DNA of 64,000 nucleotides, taken from Tenrec ecaudatus. Taxonomy: Eukaryota > Chordata > Mammalia > Afrosoricida > Tenrecidae. The translations under genes and the position numbers were made by a program. This document shows positions 33,896-46,000 of this stretch, piece after piece. Position 1 is the stretch's first letter. The number at the start of each line of letters is the position of its first letter. The stretch lies in the NCBI RefSeq assembly GCF_050624435.1, contig NC_134542.1, positions 108,111,677-108,175,676 of the forward strand, given 5' to 3'. The notes below the pieces were generated by a model. That model ran no database searches. It worked only from the letters and a program-made list of their open reading frames with translations, and was not told the DNA's origin.

Positions 33896-34403
33896 CATAA
33901 GAAAAACAGCTAATTAGCCCACATAGCGGAACAAATGGCTCAGTTCAACTCCATGAGACAGTTTTACACTGGCAGTCCTTCAACTCACTAGGGCTGCTGG
34001 GTGCAGGTAAAGGAAACAGACAGCTGAGTCTTCTGTAGAGCAGCATAGGCAGTCTGGCCAGAGGCAGCAAACAGCAGGGCAGGTTATCAGGCATCAGCCA
34101 GATGCCAGGGTCCGACAGTCCCCAGCTTGTGATGTATATACCAGCTGTGTGGCAAAGGAGGTCTTGAAGGAACCTCAAACTACAGTGACACAGTCCTCAG
34201 GCGGGGTATCCCATAGGTGTGTAGCTCACAAGTTGAGGCGGAGAACTAACTAAGGTAGCCACACACTTGTCCGATCATCAAAGAGCAGGAGACAAAGACG
34301 AGGCTTGCCAAGCCATTTATCTCTTTGCCCTTCAATAAAACTCCAACCTTATTAACCCCACAAGTGTTTATTGGCCAGGTTGACACAATAATCCTACTTA
34401 TCA
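33799..34403 (+). mobile_element. Solo LTR, ~600-bp subtype
   Basis: Starts tgtgttagacagggtttt. It shares gcagtccttcaactcac, aggcagcaaacagcagggca and ggccaggttgacacaataa with the copy at 36192-36791. A (CA)24 microsatellite (33847-33894) has expanded near its start. Flanks aatct (33794-33798) and aatct (34406-34410) match, though the end of the element is two bases short of the second copy, so the right boundary is uncertain. Confidence 0.75.
33847..33894 (+). repeat. (CA)24 microsatellite
   Basis: Uninterrupted CA tract inside the LTR. Confidence 0.96.
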
Positions 34404-34799
34404 TAAATCTCTTGAACACTTAGGTTGTTTTTAGTAGTGCTGAAATGATCATAGGTCTGCATATATCTGTTCATGTCTCTTCTATTAGTTCTTCAAAGAA
34501 TATACAATGGATTATAATTGCTGGGTCATAAATAGTTCTATTTTATAATTGTTTGAAAAATTCTATACTGTTTTACAATGGAGTCAATTTTACCATTTTA
34601 CAATGTTACCAAGGCTTCCAGTTTCCCCATATCCTTACCAATATTTTTAGTTTATTGTGTCTTGTATGCATATATGCATGCATGAATGCCTATGCTCTAT
34701 TTTCAACATTTTAGCAGGACAAGATGATATCTCAGGGTAGTTTGGGCTTTCATTCTCTTTAATACCTAATAGTAGGACACATCCACCACTTGTTTGTCA

Positions 34800-35139
34800 C
34801 ACTGTGATGGCTTGTATGTTACTGCGCTCCTGGAAGGTATTTCACTGGCATCTCAAATTCCATCAGGGTCACCCATTCCAGATGAGAAATGGATGACAAA
34901 AAGAACCAGCTCTCCACTTCAGAAACACTGGCTGCCGAAAACCGTATGCAACATTGAAACATTGTCAGATACTTGAAGTCTCTCTAAAAGGTCAAGGTTG
35001 TCAGAGATACTGCCAGAAGATGAGCCCTTCGGGTCCAAAGGCAATCAAAATATGACTAGGAAAAACTGCCTTCTTGCAGTAGAACTGACCACAATAAAGT
35101 GAATGGAGCAAAGTCCATGACAGCAGCGAATTCGGGAGC
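34800..35139 (+). other. Unassigned, probably repeat-derived
   Basis: Text such as gaaacattgtcagatacttg and cagaagatgagccctt precedes a BovB fragment. I suspect an interspersed repeat but cannot name it or show a second copy in the window. Confidence 0.3.
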
Positions 35140-35940
35140 TTCATACTACATGGTTTAATATCAGGAAATGTGTCCATCGGGGTTGTGTCCTTTCACCATG
35201 CTTATTCAGTCTGAATGCTGAGCATACTCACAGAAGCTAGGTTATATGAAGATGAATGTGGCACTGGGATTGGAGGAAGGCTTAACTTTAATATGTAGAT
35301 GACACAACCTTGCTTGTTGAAAGTGAAGGGGACTTGAAGCGCTTGCTGATGAAGATCAAGGATTGCAGCCTTCAGTGTGGATTACAACTCACTGTAAGGA
35401 AGACGAAAAGTCTGACAACTGAGCCATGGCAACAATATGAAAAGTGGAGAAAAGATTGAAATTGTCAAGAATTTTGTCTTTGGATCCTCAATGTTCATTA
35501 AAGTAGCAGTCGAGATCAAAGAACATATTTTATTGGGTAAATCTGCACAAAATCTTTTGGCGGTGTTGAAAATCAAGGATGTTACTTTGAGGATGCACCT
35601 GACCTTAGCCATAAGATTTCCCATATGTACGTGAATGTTGACATTGAAGAAAGACCAATGAAGACTTGATGCATTTGAATTATGGGGTTGGCAAAAATTA
35701 TTTAAATTACTATAGACTGCCAAAAGAACTAACAGATGTCTCTTGGAAGAAGTACAGTCAGACTGTTCCTTAGAGACTGGATGGTAAAGCATTGTCTCAC
35801 ATACTTTGGCCATGTCAGGAGAGACAAATCCTTGGGAAAAGATATTTTTCTTGGTAAAGTAGTGGGGCAGTAAAAAAGAGGAGGCCTTCAACAAGATGAA
35901 GTAACTGACACAGTCACTTCACCAAACAGCAGTGAGCATT
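35140..35940 (+). mobile_element. RTE/BovB LINE fragment, C-terminal coding region
   Basis: One of the longer BovB pieces. The RT active-site area is suggested by the text around 35290-35310 (tagatgacacaacctt). The downstream region is open for 65 codons at 35437-35634 (GEKIEIVKNFVFGSS, then LGKSAQNLLAVLK), followed by the BovB C-terminal segment ending near gaagtacagtcagactgttc and tttggccatgtcaggagaga. Several stops and shifts interrupt it. Confidence 0.8.
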
Positions 35941-36191
35941 ATTTGATTTGTTAATTGGCAACTTGAATATTCTCTGTACATTTTTTAAAATTCTGTACAT
36001 TTTATTATTGTGTTGGTCTAATTAAATGATAAAAATTTAATTTATATTATGCATCTATAGTATATGTCTTAGAAAACCAAAAGGGCAGTCTAACTTTGTC
36101 CTATAGGGTTACTGTAGGACAGAATTGACTACATGTCAATAAATATAGTATATGTTGCTTCCTAATGTCCTGTTCTCAATCTGTAGGTTGT

Positions 36192-36791
36192 TGTGTTAGA
36201 CAGGGTTCTCCAGCAAAAGAAAAACAGATTGCTATTAAATTTATATATATATATATTTATAGAGAAATATATATATATAAACATAAGAATGAACAGTTAA
36301 ATTATAGATAATACAAGAAATGAACAGTTAAATTATAAAGCAGTACAAATGGCTCAGTGCAACTCACTCCCGTAAGACAGTTGTGAGACACTGGCAGTCC
36401 TTCAAGTCTTGAGGGCTGCAGGGTAGTCCTCTGTAGAGAGAATTCTGGCTACCCGAGCATAGGCAGCAAACAGCAAGGCAGGTCACCAACAGAGAGCCAG
36501 GTCACCAACTCTTAATCCCCAGCTCAAGAGATGTAAATTCCAATTGTGTGGTGAAGCAGGTCTTGAAGGAAACCTCAAATTACAGCAACACAGTCCACAG
36601 ATTAGGTGTCCCACAGGTAGTGTAGCTTGCAAATTGAGGCACGGAACAAGCAAGGCAGCCACACACTGGTCCAAGAATCAAAGAGCGAGAGACAAGAAAG
36701 GCGAGGCTCTCTGAGCCATTCATCTCTCCACCCTTCAATATTAATCCCATGGCTTTATCGGCCAGGCTGGCACAATAAACTAACTTCCTCA
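36192..36791 (+). mobile_element. Solo LTR, 600 bp, with exact target duplication
   Basis: TG...CA element starting tgtgttagacagggttctcc and ending aactaacttcctca. The duplication gttgt is exact at 36187-36191 and 36792-36796. AATAAA lies about 15 bases before the end (cacaataaac), consistent with a sense-orientation LTR. An AT-rich tract occurs near the start. Confidence 0.9.
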
Positions 36792-37247
36792 GTTGTCATT
36801 TACATTTTTTATAAAGTCTTAGTTACCTAATTTGTTTTCTGATGCTTGTGCATTTATAGCTATGTTTTATTATCATTAATAAAAATAAGACCGTCCCATA
36901 GTTTTTACCCTTTATTTTCTTCCAAGAAATGTATAGCTAGCTCTAACTTTTAACATTTCAGTCCTTGTTCCATTGTGAGTTAATTTTTCTGTACGTAGCT
37001 AATTTATCAGCATCATTTGTTGGTGAGACCGTTTTCTCCTCATTGAGTGAACTTTGATTCTTGCTGGAATAGAAAATGGATTTATTTCTGGATTCTCAAT
37101 TCTATCCCATTGGTCTATATATGCATTGCTGAACCAGTAGTAGGTTGTTTTGATTACTGTAGTTATAGAATGGGTTTTGAAACAAGAAAGCCTCCTACTT
37201 TTTTCCTCTACTTTCAGATCATTTCTAAGAATTTGTATAAAGACTGT

Positions 37248-37313
37248 TTCTCCATGTGATTTTTAAATTCTTTTTTTAACCTAACGCTAACCCTAAGATT
37301 CTCCATGTGATTT
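37248..37313 (-). repeat. Telomere-like insertion flanked by a 15-bp direct repeat
   Basis: ttctccatgtgattt is duplicated exactly at 37248-37262 and 37299-37313. The 36 bases between read, on the minus strand, tcttagggttagcgttaggt, then a run of seven A and gaatttaa. Three TTAGGG-like units followed by an A run and target duplications form a miniature retroinsertion pattern. Short telomeric insertions at repaired breaks are the main alternative. Confidence 0.6.
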
Positions 37314-37350
37314 CAACGAAGAGTTAATACTTTTTTGTTCCTTTATTGTT

Positions 37351-37500
37351 GTAGTTTGCTGTTGAGTCAATTCCAACACACAGAAACCCAATAGCATGAA
37401 GTAGAGCTGCCCCTGTAGGTTTTGCTATGCTGTAATCTCTATAGAAGAATCTCTGATGGCAAACAGATCACCAGATCTTCTCTCCCCTGGATTCCCTGGT
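37351..37500 (-). mobile_element. AfroSINE
   Basis: gctgttgagtcaattccaac, cacagaaacccaatagcatg and the 5' complement ggattccctggtgg. Confidence 0.65.
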
Positions 37501-38714
37501 GGGTATCAGTTCCCAATCTTTCAGTTATGACTTGGTATAGTCCTATGGTGATAGCACTAAGTTTTAGAGCTTATCATTTCTGCTTTTAATATATAATGAT
37601 AAATGCAAGTCTTTTATTAAATTAGTCAATGAATTATGACAAGATTATTTATCTGAATGATGTGCCAAATTGATCTCTACTTGATATAGGCATTTTATAA
37701 AACAGAAGCATATATTTTTTAAAAAAATAAATAATGGTTTAGCATGTTAAAATGTGATACTACCTATGTTTAAATGTGATCATTTATTTGTAAAAGGAAT
37801 TTTAGAACAAACAAGAATTATTCTGAACTGCAAGATTGATGGCAGAGTACATATTGCCTTGTATGAGTGCATTAATTTTTAATAAAAAATTATGAACTCG
37901 ACTTAATTTTGATATCCTATTGAAATCAACATTGCTTTTGCTAATTGAGATTCTAGAGCTATTTCATTCCAAATTAAAGTACTCCTCAAGAATATCTACA
38001 CATACCTTTCTTTTCATCTCTTCTGCTAAGTCACTTACTAATAACTTTGTGCTATAGCAATTACTCATAAACTGAAAATCACCAGTGAATGTTATTGGAT
38101 TGTAGTAAAATGATCTAATATTGAGTTCGCCTACCACAGTTTATATCATTACGCAGAATCAGAATTCAAAATTGATGATTTAAGGGCTTATTTTGCTTCT
38201 AAAACTTGCTATTTTTTGGAGTACCTATAAAATAATTTGTATAAAATATGTAATTCATGTAAACCTATTCATATTTATAAGAGTGAGTCACCATTATTAG
38301 CAGCAAACTGAACTATAAAAACACACTTATAGCACAGCAACAGTTACAAGCAAAACTGTCTGTTCAGAGTGTGATAAGTTCCTCTTTCCAGAAATGTCCA
38401 AATTTAAACTTCAGGTCTGAGTGTCAGCACTTTTTCAAACCACTAGATGTTAGTTATTATACTTTGATTATTACAGGATCATTTGAAAACTTTCCCCATT
38501 TTTTCCTCTATGACAGATTTTTCTTGCTTGGAACTTAGGATTTGAACAAACCCTTAAATTTCCCAGGAAGCCAGAAAAAGAGTTCATGCAAGGAAAGGCT
38601 GGGGCCAGCGGAGTATTCTTCCCATTACTGCTCCGATCAGGGTTCTAAGACTATCATTATTTGAGTGCTAAAAGATGACAGACAACCATCACTTGAAAAC
38701 ACACTTGCAGTTTT
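37501..38714. other. No gene recognised
   Basis: AT-rich sequence without recognisable repeats or open frames. Confidence 0.4.
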
Positions 38715-39310
38715 CAGGTGCGGTCAAGTCGGTTTCAAATTACAGTGACCTGGTGTGTACAAGAGACTGAAACACTGCCCTGTCCTTCCCTTCCTCACAT
38801 TTGTTCTTATGGTCAAGCCCACTTACGTTGCAGTCACTGTGTCAATCCATCTTGTTGAGGGCCCTCCATGGCGCTTTCAATATTCTTTGACAAATGCATC
38901 AATTCTTCTTCAGTCTTCCTTACTCACTGTCCAACTTTCACATGCATATGAGGCCATTGAAAATACCATGGCGTGGGTTGGACTCACTTTGGTCAGTCTC
39001 AAAGTAACATCCTTGCTTTTGAACACTTTAAAGAGATCTTGTGGAGTAGATTTACCCAATGCAATGCATTGTTTAACCTCTTGACTTCTACTTTCATGAT
39101 CATTGACTGTGGAGCCAAGCAAGACAAAATCCTTGACAACTTCAACCATTTCTCTATTTCTCATGATGTTACCTGTTGGTGGGGTTGTCAGAATTTTGGT
39201 CGTCTTTATACTGAGTTGTAATTCCTACTGAAAACGTCAATATTTGAGCTTCATTGGCAAGTGTTCAAGTCCCCCTCACTTTTAGCAAGCAAGGTTGTGA
39301 TATCTGTATA
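38715..39310 (-). mobile_element. RTE/BovB LINE fragment, C-terminus and 3' end
   Basis: Minus-strand BovB. An open stretch at 38910-39164 reads KDFVLLGSTVNDHESRSQEV and then ALGKSTPQDLFKVFKSKDV, the conserved RTE segment downstream of the catalytic core. The catalytic motifs themselves lie beyond the fragment's end. Confidence 0.82.
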
Positions 39311-39319
39311 TTTCAGGTC

Positions 39320-39430
39320 TTTAGTCTGAATCCCTCAATGGAGAAAGATGAAACTGCCTGCTACTGTAAATATTTACAGCTGCAGAAACTACATTGGCTT
39401 GCTGTGAGTCAAAATTGGCAGCAAGTTTGG
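39320..39430 (+). mobile_element. AfroSINE fragment (weak)
   Basis: gagaaagatgaaactgcctg and a tacagctgcagaaac segment resemble the middle of the SINE. Confidence 0.35.
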
Positions 39431-41093
39431 TTCGAAGGATGGCTTCTTGCTGAGAGAAGGGTCAGGTTTTGGAAGGAGAGTAAAGGTCTTGAGTTCAATT
39501 TGGGGTCTGATTCCAGAGTTTGCTTCATATACAAGCAAAAGAGGTTTACTGAGACATGGAGATGGTCTGAACTAAGGAGACATAAACATTGAAGACAAAA
39601 CACATGAAGATGGTTGCTTTGCTCTGCAGTGAGAAAGAAATAGTTGTACAGTTGGAACAGGTACTAAATGTCACAGTTCTCATTGACTGACAGGGGAACA
39701 CGGGCCTCAAAGATAGGATATCTAAGAACAGGAAATTCACAGGGATAGGTTGCTCACATATATGTATAACCACATGATAGGATGGCCACAAGATAATGGC
39801 AGGGGATATTTATCTGGTGACCTTGGGTTATTTTTTTAATCATATATGTTATTTGAGGCTCATTATAAATATTTATAATGCTGTGTATGGAGACACCTTG
39901 GGCATAAGGTAACTTATCTTGCATCTATTTGACCATATAAATAAAACCCTTTGGAAATAGTTGGTGGTATCTTATGCCTGGCAGACTGTATAGAAAAGGA
40001 ATGCATTCTTTAGGTTATAAGGTTATGTCAATATCAAAGTTTTAGGAACTCTTGTTAGAAAACACAACTTTAAAAGTCAACATGGATTCTAGAGTTATGC
40101 TGATATTTTAAAATGCCCATAGGACACTGAAGTAGAACTATCAAGCAGGTAGCTGAACAAAAGATCAGAAGCTAATAAAATATGATATTGATATATAAAT
40201 ATTATTGGCTGGTATATACTACACAGACAGTACAGGATAAGGCAAAAGGACCTAATTGAGGTGCCGATGAGGAGAGCTGGCCACCTTTGTATTCCCTGAA
40301 CTTCCACACCCACATTGTTTTCTCCCCTTTACACAAATTGGTTTTTAGTTTTCTCAATAACAGGCTAGTTGAGCTTGAAGATTTGCTTGGGCAAGAACCT
40401 AACACCCTGCCTAATACTTGCTGTTCTATTTCCTTAAGCCTGGACCACTAGCCCCCACAGGCCTGTAGTATTCTGCTGTGATCTGATTGGACCAAAATAT
40501 TTGGGATTTTCTTTGAACACTACGTAGTTTCCATGTACAGTGTTTCATCCAGTACGCTGGGCTTCCTTAACCCTCAGGAACAAATCAAATTAAGCTTTGT
40601 GTGGCCTACGTACTTGAAGCATAACCATTTAGGACTCATTCTACATCCCACAGGTATATAACCTAAAATACACCATGGTCTAACTTATGAAACTGTCTCC
40701 CAGGGACAATTGTACATTTCAATTATCTTTAGAGCTTAAGAATTACCCAGGAAATAAAATTACACTTTTGTTTACCTACTTTTTATATATTTTATCATTG
40801 TTGGTCATAGAGAAATATCTTTGGATGGAATCAGAAGATTGGTGTTTTCATTTAAATAATTGAAATAAATTAAATTTGACTTCAATGTAGAGTAAAATTT
40901 TAGACAAATGACAATAATCCTATTATTTTTTCACATGAATATTAAGTATAATTTTATTTAGCTGCCTCTATTTTGTTGGTAGAAGAAAACAAATAATAAA
41001 TGTGTTCCACAATTAAAATTGCTAAATTACGTAAGCTTTTATTTTATTAGTATGTATATTTTAAGATAAATATATTTTCAGTAATAAAATGTC
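39431..41093. other. No gene recognised
   Basis: AT-rich; short open frames only. Confidence 0.4.
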
Positions 41094-41116
41094 TTTTTTT
41101 TTCTTTTTGGTGGCTC

Positions 41117-41627
41117 TATGTTTGGGTAATTTAGAGAAACAAATCCACAGAAACTCATGTATAAGAGAAACTTGTATATAAAGGGTAAGTGCACATCAAG
41201 AAAACATCCCAACCCAGTGCTGCCCAAGTCCACAAGTCCAACATTAGCCCATGTGTCTGACACCAACATACAAATTCCTCTTCCATCTCACAAAACACAT
41301 TGATGACGACTGCAGTAGGAAAGCCGAATCACTGAATATGTAAGCATCTCAGCACTGGCAGGGGTCTCCACGTGGCTGCTCCAGCACCCAGGGCTGCATT
41401 GGGGTAGGTCCATGCAGTTTCTTCTCAGAGATGTCTCACAGGAAGTGAGCCTTGCCAGCTGAAGCAGGGAACTGGTAAAGGCAGCTGCACCCTGATCCAA
41501 CCATCAGAAAGCAAGAGACCTGAGAACTAGAAAGGTGAGGCTTACTGTCCCATTTATCTCTCTGCCCTTCAATTAACCCCACATTTGTTTACTGGCCAAG
41601 TTGGCACAATAAACTTGAACAATCTCA
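41117..41627 (+). mobile_element. Solo LTR, 511 bp, in the 3' end of the EIF1 retrocopy
   Basis: The duplication ggctc is exact at 41112-41116 and 41628-41632. The start is slightly mutated (tatgtttgggtaat) and the end is gaacaatctca. It shares agagaaacaaatccacagaa, aagaaaacatcccaacccag and gggtaggtccatg with the copy at 61027-61541. Confidence 0.88.
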
Positions 41628-41639
41628 GGCTCTTTTTAG

Positions 41640-41645
41640 TTTATT
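41640..41645 (-). terminator. EIF1-derived polyadenylation signal
   Basis: AATAAA on the minus strand, near the 3' end of the retrocopied mRNA and just inside the LTR boundary. Confidence 0.75.
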
Positions 41646-42414
41646 GCATGAAGGAATTACCCTAGTCCAAGTTAAAAGTGGACCCCAAATGGTTACATCA
41701 TATAAGCGGTGATGTTTGAAACTTGTGACAAGGGACAGATTTTCTACTCATTGCAAGGAAATCCTCACTTAAGCTTCTTTGAAGCACAAACACTTAAAAC
41801 TCACGAACATTCAGCTGGCCATCCCTAGCCTGTCCATTCTCTACAAGACACTGGCCTATATTCCTGCACTGGTCACCCTGGAGCTGAATCCCATCTCCAT
41901 ATTCTGGATGCTCGATCACAGTTCCATTGAAGGCAAATTTCTTCTTAAACGCCTTCCTGAGTTTCTGTGTCATAATTATCAGCAATTCCTTGGACAGTGG
42001 GTAAGGGTCTTTCTTCCTGCCGTTGCGCTGATTAATTCTTAAATGGATTGAATCCTCAGTCCCCGCAGGCAGAGGTCATCATCCTTATTGGCATTAGCAA
42101 AGGGGTAGAAAGAGTGGAGGTTCTGGAGACTGGACATATGATACGATTCCTTCTCTGTGGAGATGCCCTGCAGGAGAAGGTGGGCAGGGGGAGTGGGGGT
42201 GACACAGCGTCAGGAATGAGGGCTCAGTGGGGAGGCTGCTGAGTCCTCAGAGGCAGCGCCTCAGTGATCGGGGCCTCTTATTTATTTTTATGTCAAATAA
42301 AATACATGGTTATTTCTATTTTCTTAATTGATATTTTAACGACTATTGAGTATATTGGTTAGTTTCCTGTATCTCCCTAAATTAGTGTAACATAGTGATA
42401 TTCTACCAACATTA

Positions 42415-42620
42415 AAAACTCAAAATCACTGCCATCAAATCAACCCCAACTCATAAGGATATTATAGGGTGACAGAAAAGTGCCCCGGTGACTTTTTGAA
42501 GCTGAAATAAGTATTTCCTGGAGCGAAAAGTATCTTCTCTCTCAGAGCAACTCATGGTTTTGAACTGATTTTGCAGCTTGTAGCCAGCTTCTCACCCACT
42601 ACACCACTGGGACTCTGTAT
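42415..42620 (-). mobile_element. AfroSINE
   Basis: ctgccatcaaatcaacccca, then tcataaggatattatagggt, and the 5' complement tctcacccactacaccactg. Confidence 0.7.
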
Positions 42621-42689
42621 ATTCATGTTGGGCCTCCATTATGTCTTCCTTTTTGACTATAAATATTGATGTTTAGAGCAATATCAAAA

Positions 42690-42900
42690 GGAACCCTGGT
42701 AGGGTTATGTGCCAAGTTTGGGGCTGTTAACCACAAGGTCATTGGTCCAAAACCACCCGTCATTCCCTGGGGAAAAGTTGCAGCTGTCTGATTCTGTAAA
42801 GACTAACAGCCTTATAAATCCAAGCAAGAATGTCTACTCGGTCCTTTAGGCTTGCTATAAGTCAGAATCTACTTGATGACAATCGATTGGTTGGTGTTGC
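42690..42900 (+). mobile_element. AfroSINE
   Basis: aaggaaccctggtagggtta, then ggctgttaaccacaaggtca and ctataagtcagaatctactt. A further weaker SINE-like stretch (ggaattctggtaatacaatt) follows at about 42910-43060. Confidence 0.72.
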
Positions 42901-43060
42901 AGCTATATCAAAGGAATTCTGGTAATACAATTGTTAAGCACTTTGCTGCTAGCTAACCAGTAACTGAATAGGAAAACAAAACAAAACAACAAACAAAACA
43001 CTTGCAAATCTCCTGAACAGATTACAGTCTCAGAAACCACCCAGTCCCATCATATCTATC

Positions 43061-46000
43061 ATATAGCATCATGTGAATCAGAATTGCCTCCTAGCACACA
43101 GTCAATGAAGTTACCTCATATTCAAGTGTATGTCTTCAGTAATATGTTCACTGCTTGGTATCATCACAGTTCCATCAATACTAGTTGCATCAGTGAAGGT
43201 CCCATCAAAGCTCCAAGTTTATTATCACAGAGAATACCTTTTATACACAAAGTTTTTGGCACCATGATAGCTCTCATTGCATCGTTAAAAGATACCAGGC
43301 TTTGTCCCTACTCCACCACGATGTAGTTACATAACTTTGTTGATAGAATTTTAGCACAATCCACATTTTATACTGGGTGGTATTTATTGCTATAAAAATT
43401 ATTCATCAAATCATTATTCTCAGTGGGTTTCTTTTAGCCAATCAGTAAATCAGGAAAGATGAAAATAACTTATTTTTGATGCAAAGTTGAGAATCTAATT
43501 TGACAGAAAATAGAGAAGCATCAAGGGCCAGCACTCAGACATGCATGAATATATCATAAGGAAACAGAATCCTGCAAGAACTATTCTACATGCAACAGTG
43601 ACAGAGGAAAATAGAGTACCGATGATATATGGATTCAACATCTAGCAGAATAAATTAGAATGTGAAAGAGGAGTGTTCTTAATTTTTAAAATAGATTGAC
43701 TTTAGAAATAATGTTTTGCTACTGGGGAATTAACGTTTTAAGGCCAGGGTTGCATAAGAAAAGTTGTTGAAGTGTTTTATCTAAACAAGGATGGCAGAAT
43801 GAGGAAGGGGAGAGAGAATTGTGTGTGTGTGCACGCGCGCGCGCGCGCATACAAAAGGAAACCTGAAAACAATGTGAAGACTTATGCCATTGTCGGTCTT
43901 CAGTGTGTTAAGGAGATAGTATACACACACACACACACACACACACGTATTTGCTGGGTTATGAAGCCTTGAGAGCCAAAGGCAAGATAATTAATATCCT
44001 TTGATCCATTACTTAGTGGTAATGTTTAGAAAAGGCAAGTTCCAGTCAAAATAATTTTTCCAGATATGGTGATCAACTGATTCAGAGCCTTCTGCTGGAA
44101 GATGATTGATGTGCTGAGGTCAAACCAAAAAAAAAGTACTTTGAAGTCAAATAACTCTGAATGGCACTGGGTAATCAAAAGCAAAATAGTCTGTTTGGCT
44201 TCTTGAAGTCTTGCTAAAATTCCCCGGTAATGTCCACCGTGGAACTCCAGGCAGGCAGAGGAAGATGCGCCCTATTGAAATCTATTACCAAAGGATAACA
44301 TCTATTAACACTCAATAGAAAGCACAGGATTTGAATCCCTTTATCTTTCAGCAACAATTCTCAATCAACAGAATACCCACTAAACCTCTATATTAAACCC
44401 CTATCTTTAACCTAGTCACAGTGAGTACACACAGCATCAAAATATTGTTCTCTAACTACCATTTTCAATTTTAAAAAGAAGAAAAAGAAACAGGGCTCTT
44501 TGAAGAACTGATTGATTTGGGGTCTTGGACAGAAAAAAACATGCCTGGAGAAGCCTTTGGTGTTGGAAAGTAAGGAAAACGGATGAAAAACAGATTAACC
44601 TAAATAGAATAAGGAAGGTGGACACCACCCGTACAAAGGAGCATGGGCACCCAGCTTCAAGGGCTCCTGCTGGTCAAAGCCACAACAACCCAAACAAGAA
44701 AATACACAGTGATGGTATTAATCATCACCCCAAATATGTTAATGTCCATATTAAATGAATGGAGAGAATGAATACATAAAGGTGAAACAACAATTTCTTA
44801 CTAAGAGTTCCAATTAACATATGTAGAAGTAATGAAATAAAAATTTACCATTAGAATAGCCTGGCAGTGCTTGAAGGAGGCCAACATTACCCTAGGCACA
44901 AAAACTTGTGGGTGGAAGCCAAAGCGTAGGTAGCATGTTTGTGCAGTCTTAAAGTATTTCTCTCAAAATATTTAGTAATTGTCGAGAATAAATAGTAACA
45001 TTACATTGAAGAGCTCCGACATATAGTACTTGTTATACAAATGAACCAAAGATGGTCTCTGCATTGGCGCTAGATTCTTCCTTCATAATAAGCTAAAACC
45101 TATTTAGGCCGCATACTCAAAAGCCTCTATCACCTAATTCAAATTTGTATACAACCAATTATTAAAATATCCTAAATAAGAATTTTAGACTTACTGCCTG
45201 TCTGCTTTGCATCGCCCATGAAGCAGCATGCACACTCAGTTGCTCTAGGTAAGATCAGCCCTGTCATTATAAGGGCCCTTGTGAGTACTGCCCTCCCATG
45301 CTCTCTGAACTCCCTTTTCACTTCTATTTCTTCCAGGAGGCTCCTTCTCTGGCTGGCATCTGCCCAGCTGGGCCCTGCCGACCTGTCCTTGGAGACTCTT
45401 CTCCTGTGAAGGACTGTCGGTGGGCTGCCTAGAAACCTGTCAAAGCAGCGGCCTTGATAAGAGCTTACAGTGCCACTCTGCTCTCTCACGGTCAGATCTT
45501 TTTGTTTGATCAGTCGTGAAATCCCCCTGAATTACACTACCTTAATTAAAGGCTCAATATAGAGATTGCCAGCAATATTATGCAAGGCCTCATGTATCCA
45601 CTAAGAAAGTCACAAGAAGAACGCTTCACCTTGGTGGTTTCCTTCCTAGAAATGCATAAAGCAGATAGAAGCATGAAAGAACAGCAGACAAATCCAAATT
45701 GATGGACACTCTATAAAAACTAACCAGGACTCTTCAAAACTGTCAAGATTATAAAAGATTAGAATGAAATCTGAAAAGACAGGAAAATTGAGTAATTGTC
45801 ACAGCCTGAAGGAGGCTAAAGAGTCAGGGAAACCAAATGGAATGTGAGATCCCGAATTAGAAAAATGTTGCGGTTATAAATACATTTTTTACTTCATGTT
45901 AGCTAATAATACAGTACCAGATGAATTTCATCATTTTAATACCTATTCTATGATTGTATGAGACAATAACTTAAGGGGGAACTGGATAAAGTTCAGATAA

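Larger units (their letters stand above)
33590..34790 (-). mobile_element. Old L1, ORF2 end/3' region, split by an LTR
   Basis: Minus-strand L1 text on both sides of the LTR: catatgtatcacattttgtt before it, and ggttgtttttagtagtgctg, attgctgggtcataaatag and tttccccatatccttaccaa after it. These match the conserved end of mammalian L1 ORF2. Too decayed to encode anything. Confidence 0.6.
36145..37350 (-). mobile_element. Old L1 ORF2 fragment, split by an LTR and a tiny insertion
   Basis: Minus-strand L1 ORF2 text, for example ggatttatttctggattctc, caattctatcccattggtct and gttttgattactgtagttat. It continues on both sides of the solo LTR at 36192-36791 and of the 51-bp insertion at 37263-37313. 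Confidence 0.65.
41094..42285 (-). pseudogene. EIF1: EIF1 processed pseudogene (retrocopy), interrupted by an LTR
   Basis: EIF1 is the SUI1-family initiation factor that guards start-codon selection on the 40S ribosome; the usual protein is 113 residues. Here the start is the ATG at 42137-42135 (minus), reading MSSLQNLHSFYPFA, and the stop is at 41796-41794: 344 nt against 342 expected. The C-terminal part is open (41794-41985) with KAFKKKFAFNGTVIEHPEYG and the end QCLVENGQARDGQL, closer to EIF1 than EIF1B. An early stop follows RIQSI and the middle is out of frame. No introns, GC-rich 5'UTR to about 42285, AATAAA in the 3'UTR, and a decayed poly(A) tail (plus-strand T run 41094-41108) show a retrocopy. 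An LTR has split off the tail. Confidence 0.9.

Noticed and set aside
35382..35894. 170-codon minus-strand open frame
   Set aside because: It is antisense to a recognised BovB fragment on the plus strand.
45172..45489. 105-codon minus-strand open frame in a GC-richer patch
   Set aside because: No family signature. The plus strand has an acceptor-like stretch, but I could not find a matching donor or frame.
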